From Acidobacteriota bacterium (GTDB taxonomy: Bacteria; Acidobacteriota; UBA6911): a stretch of DNA of 64,000 nucleotides. The stretch spans positions 1-64,000 of the forward strand of contig JAISUT010000025.1 of NCBI GenBank assembly GCA_031271905.1. The letters run 5' to 3'. Every line of letters starts with the position of its first letter. The first letter of the stretch is position 1. Below are positions 63,558 to 64,000 of this stretch, piece by piece. A program made the position numbers and the translations under genes. The notes under the pieces are model-generated. The model had not been told where the DNA came from, ran no database searches, and saw nothing but the letters and a program-made list of their open reading frames with translations.

Positions 63558-64000
63558 ATGGGCTACCAAGCGAACGAGAATGACGGACGCGACCTGGAGT
63601 TGAACAACCGCACACTGACCATGCTCTTTGTCGGGTTGCTGGCTATTTGCGGTGTTTTTTTCGTCGCGGGGAGGTCGATGCGCCCCGCCGCCGACCTTGC
63701 GGCGGAGACGGAATACGGCGAAGGATATGCGTCGTCGGAGACCGCCCCCTTCGAGGATGGCGACGCCGCCGTCACGGATCCCGGCGGGCGACGCGACGCG
63801 GCCGAGCCAGAGTCGGCGACGCGGCCGAACGAGGCTTCGACACCCCCCGCCGCCACGGAAGAGCCTGCGTCGCCGGCGGCTTCCACCCCTCCCCCGCAGG
63901 TCGCCGTAGTCGTGCCGCCCCCGGCGCCCAAGCCTAAGCCCGCAGTCGAGGAAAAACCCAAGCCGGCACCGCCTAAAGAGGCGCCCAAGCCCGCCGCCGA
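63558..64000 (+). CDS. Membrane-anchored proline-rich protein, partial at the window end
   Basis: The frame is open to the end of the window, so the gene is truncated. It has a short charged N-terminus, one transmembrane helix (TLTMLFVGLLAICGVFFVAG, residues about 20-39), and then a low-complexity Glu/Ala/Pro/Lys region that ends in Pro-Lys repeats. Such an anchor plus Pro-rich stalk often carries a C-terminal SPOR or TonB-like domain, but that part is not visible. The start may instead be GTG 63552, which has GGAGG at eight bases. Confidence 0.65.
   Translation, partial: MGYQANENDGRDLELNNRTLTMLFVGLLAICGVFFVAGRSMRPAADLAAETEYGEGYASSETAPFEDGDAAVTDPGGRRDAAEPESATRPNEASTPPAATEEPASPAASTPPPQVAVVVPPPAPKPKPAVEEKPKPAPPKEAPKPAA

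Overview
The window comes from a GC-rich bacterial chromosome. Several gene families point to the Acidobacteriota or a close relative: a VWFA-related protein of the acidobacterial type, a GWxTD-domain protein, a MerR-type helix-turn-helix/TPR protein, and a compact type II secretion (T2SS) cluster. The metabolic genes suggest anaerobic or microaerobic life. They include ferredoxin-linked 2-oxoacid oxidoreductases (IorAB and KorDABC), a corrinoid methyltransferase cassette, futalosine-route menaquinone synthesis (MqnC) and a class I fumarase. The phylum is an inference from gene content; no rRNA is present.

Layout. 1-4784 looks accessory: a PcfJ-like gene with internal tandem repeats and a visibly lower-GC front half, a small orphan protein, and a macro-domain/von Willebrand A fusion. 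5058-10595 holds housekeeping genes (tkt, metK, mqnC) and a MerR-HTH/TPR protein, followed by a DHH phosphoesterase (10708-11676). 11898-14534 is a three-gene corrinoid methyl-transfer cassette (methyltetrahydrofolate methyltransferase, corrinoid protein, UroD-like methyltransferase). It is followed by a 119-bp folded repeat element, a DUF2284 protein and a membrane hydrolase-like protein. nadE and pyrF run leftward. 18623-30862 is one T2SS cluster in the order E-F-G-H-I-J-K-L-M-C-D with many 4-20 bp overlaps. 31050-35272 runs leftward: radical SAM protein, recR, dnaX and the SRP RNA. 35465-39301 carries iorA-iorB and a phenylacetate-CoA-ligase-like enzyme, which together fit aryl-pyruvate/aryl-acetate metabolism. 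39436-44411 is a leftward set (NYN/cold-shock protein, pepA, smpB, a second copy of the repeat element, GWxTD protein). Then come fumarase, a VWFA protein and a TPR protein; a leftward VOC / molybdenum hydroxylase-like / mntP group; an aldo/keto reductase; a Bcr/CflA-type exporter; tRNA-Leu(UAA); and uvrA.

The most striking element is at 58634-60379. A signal-peptide-bearing protein is interrupted by one in-frame TGA at 59006. The same frame continues for another 457 codons with coherent protein sequence. Directly after the TGA is a 14-bp stem-loop with a GGUCC apical loop, at the spacing expected of a bacterial SECIS element. The decoded motif is U-S-V-C, a redox-type UxxC. I read this as an exported selenoprotein of the UGSC type that automatic gene callers split in two. 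It is followed by a strong terminator and then korDABC. The window ends inside a membrane-anchored, proline-rich protein.
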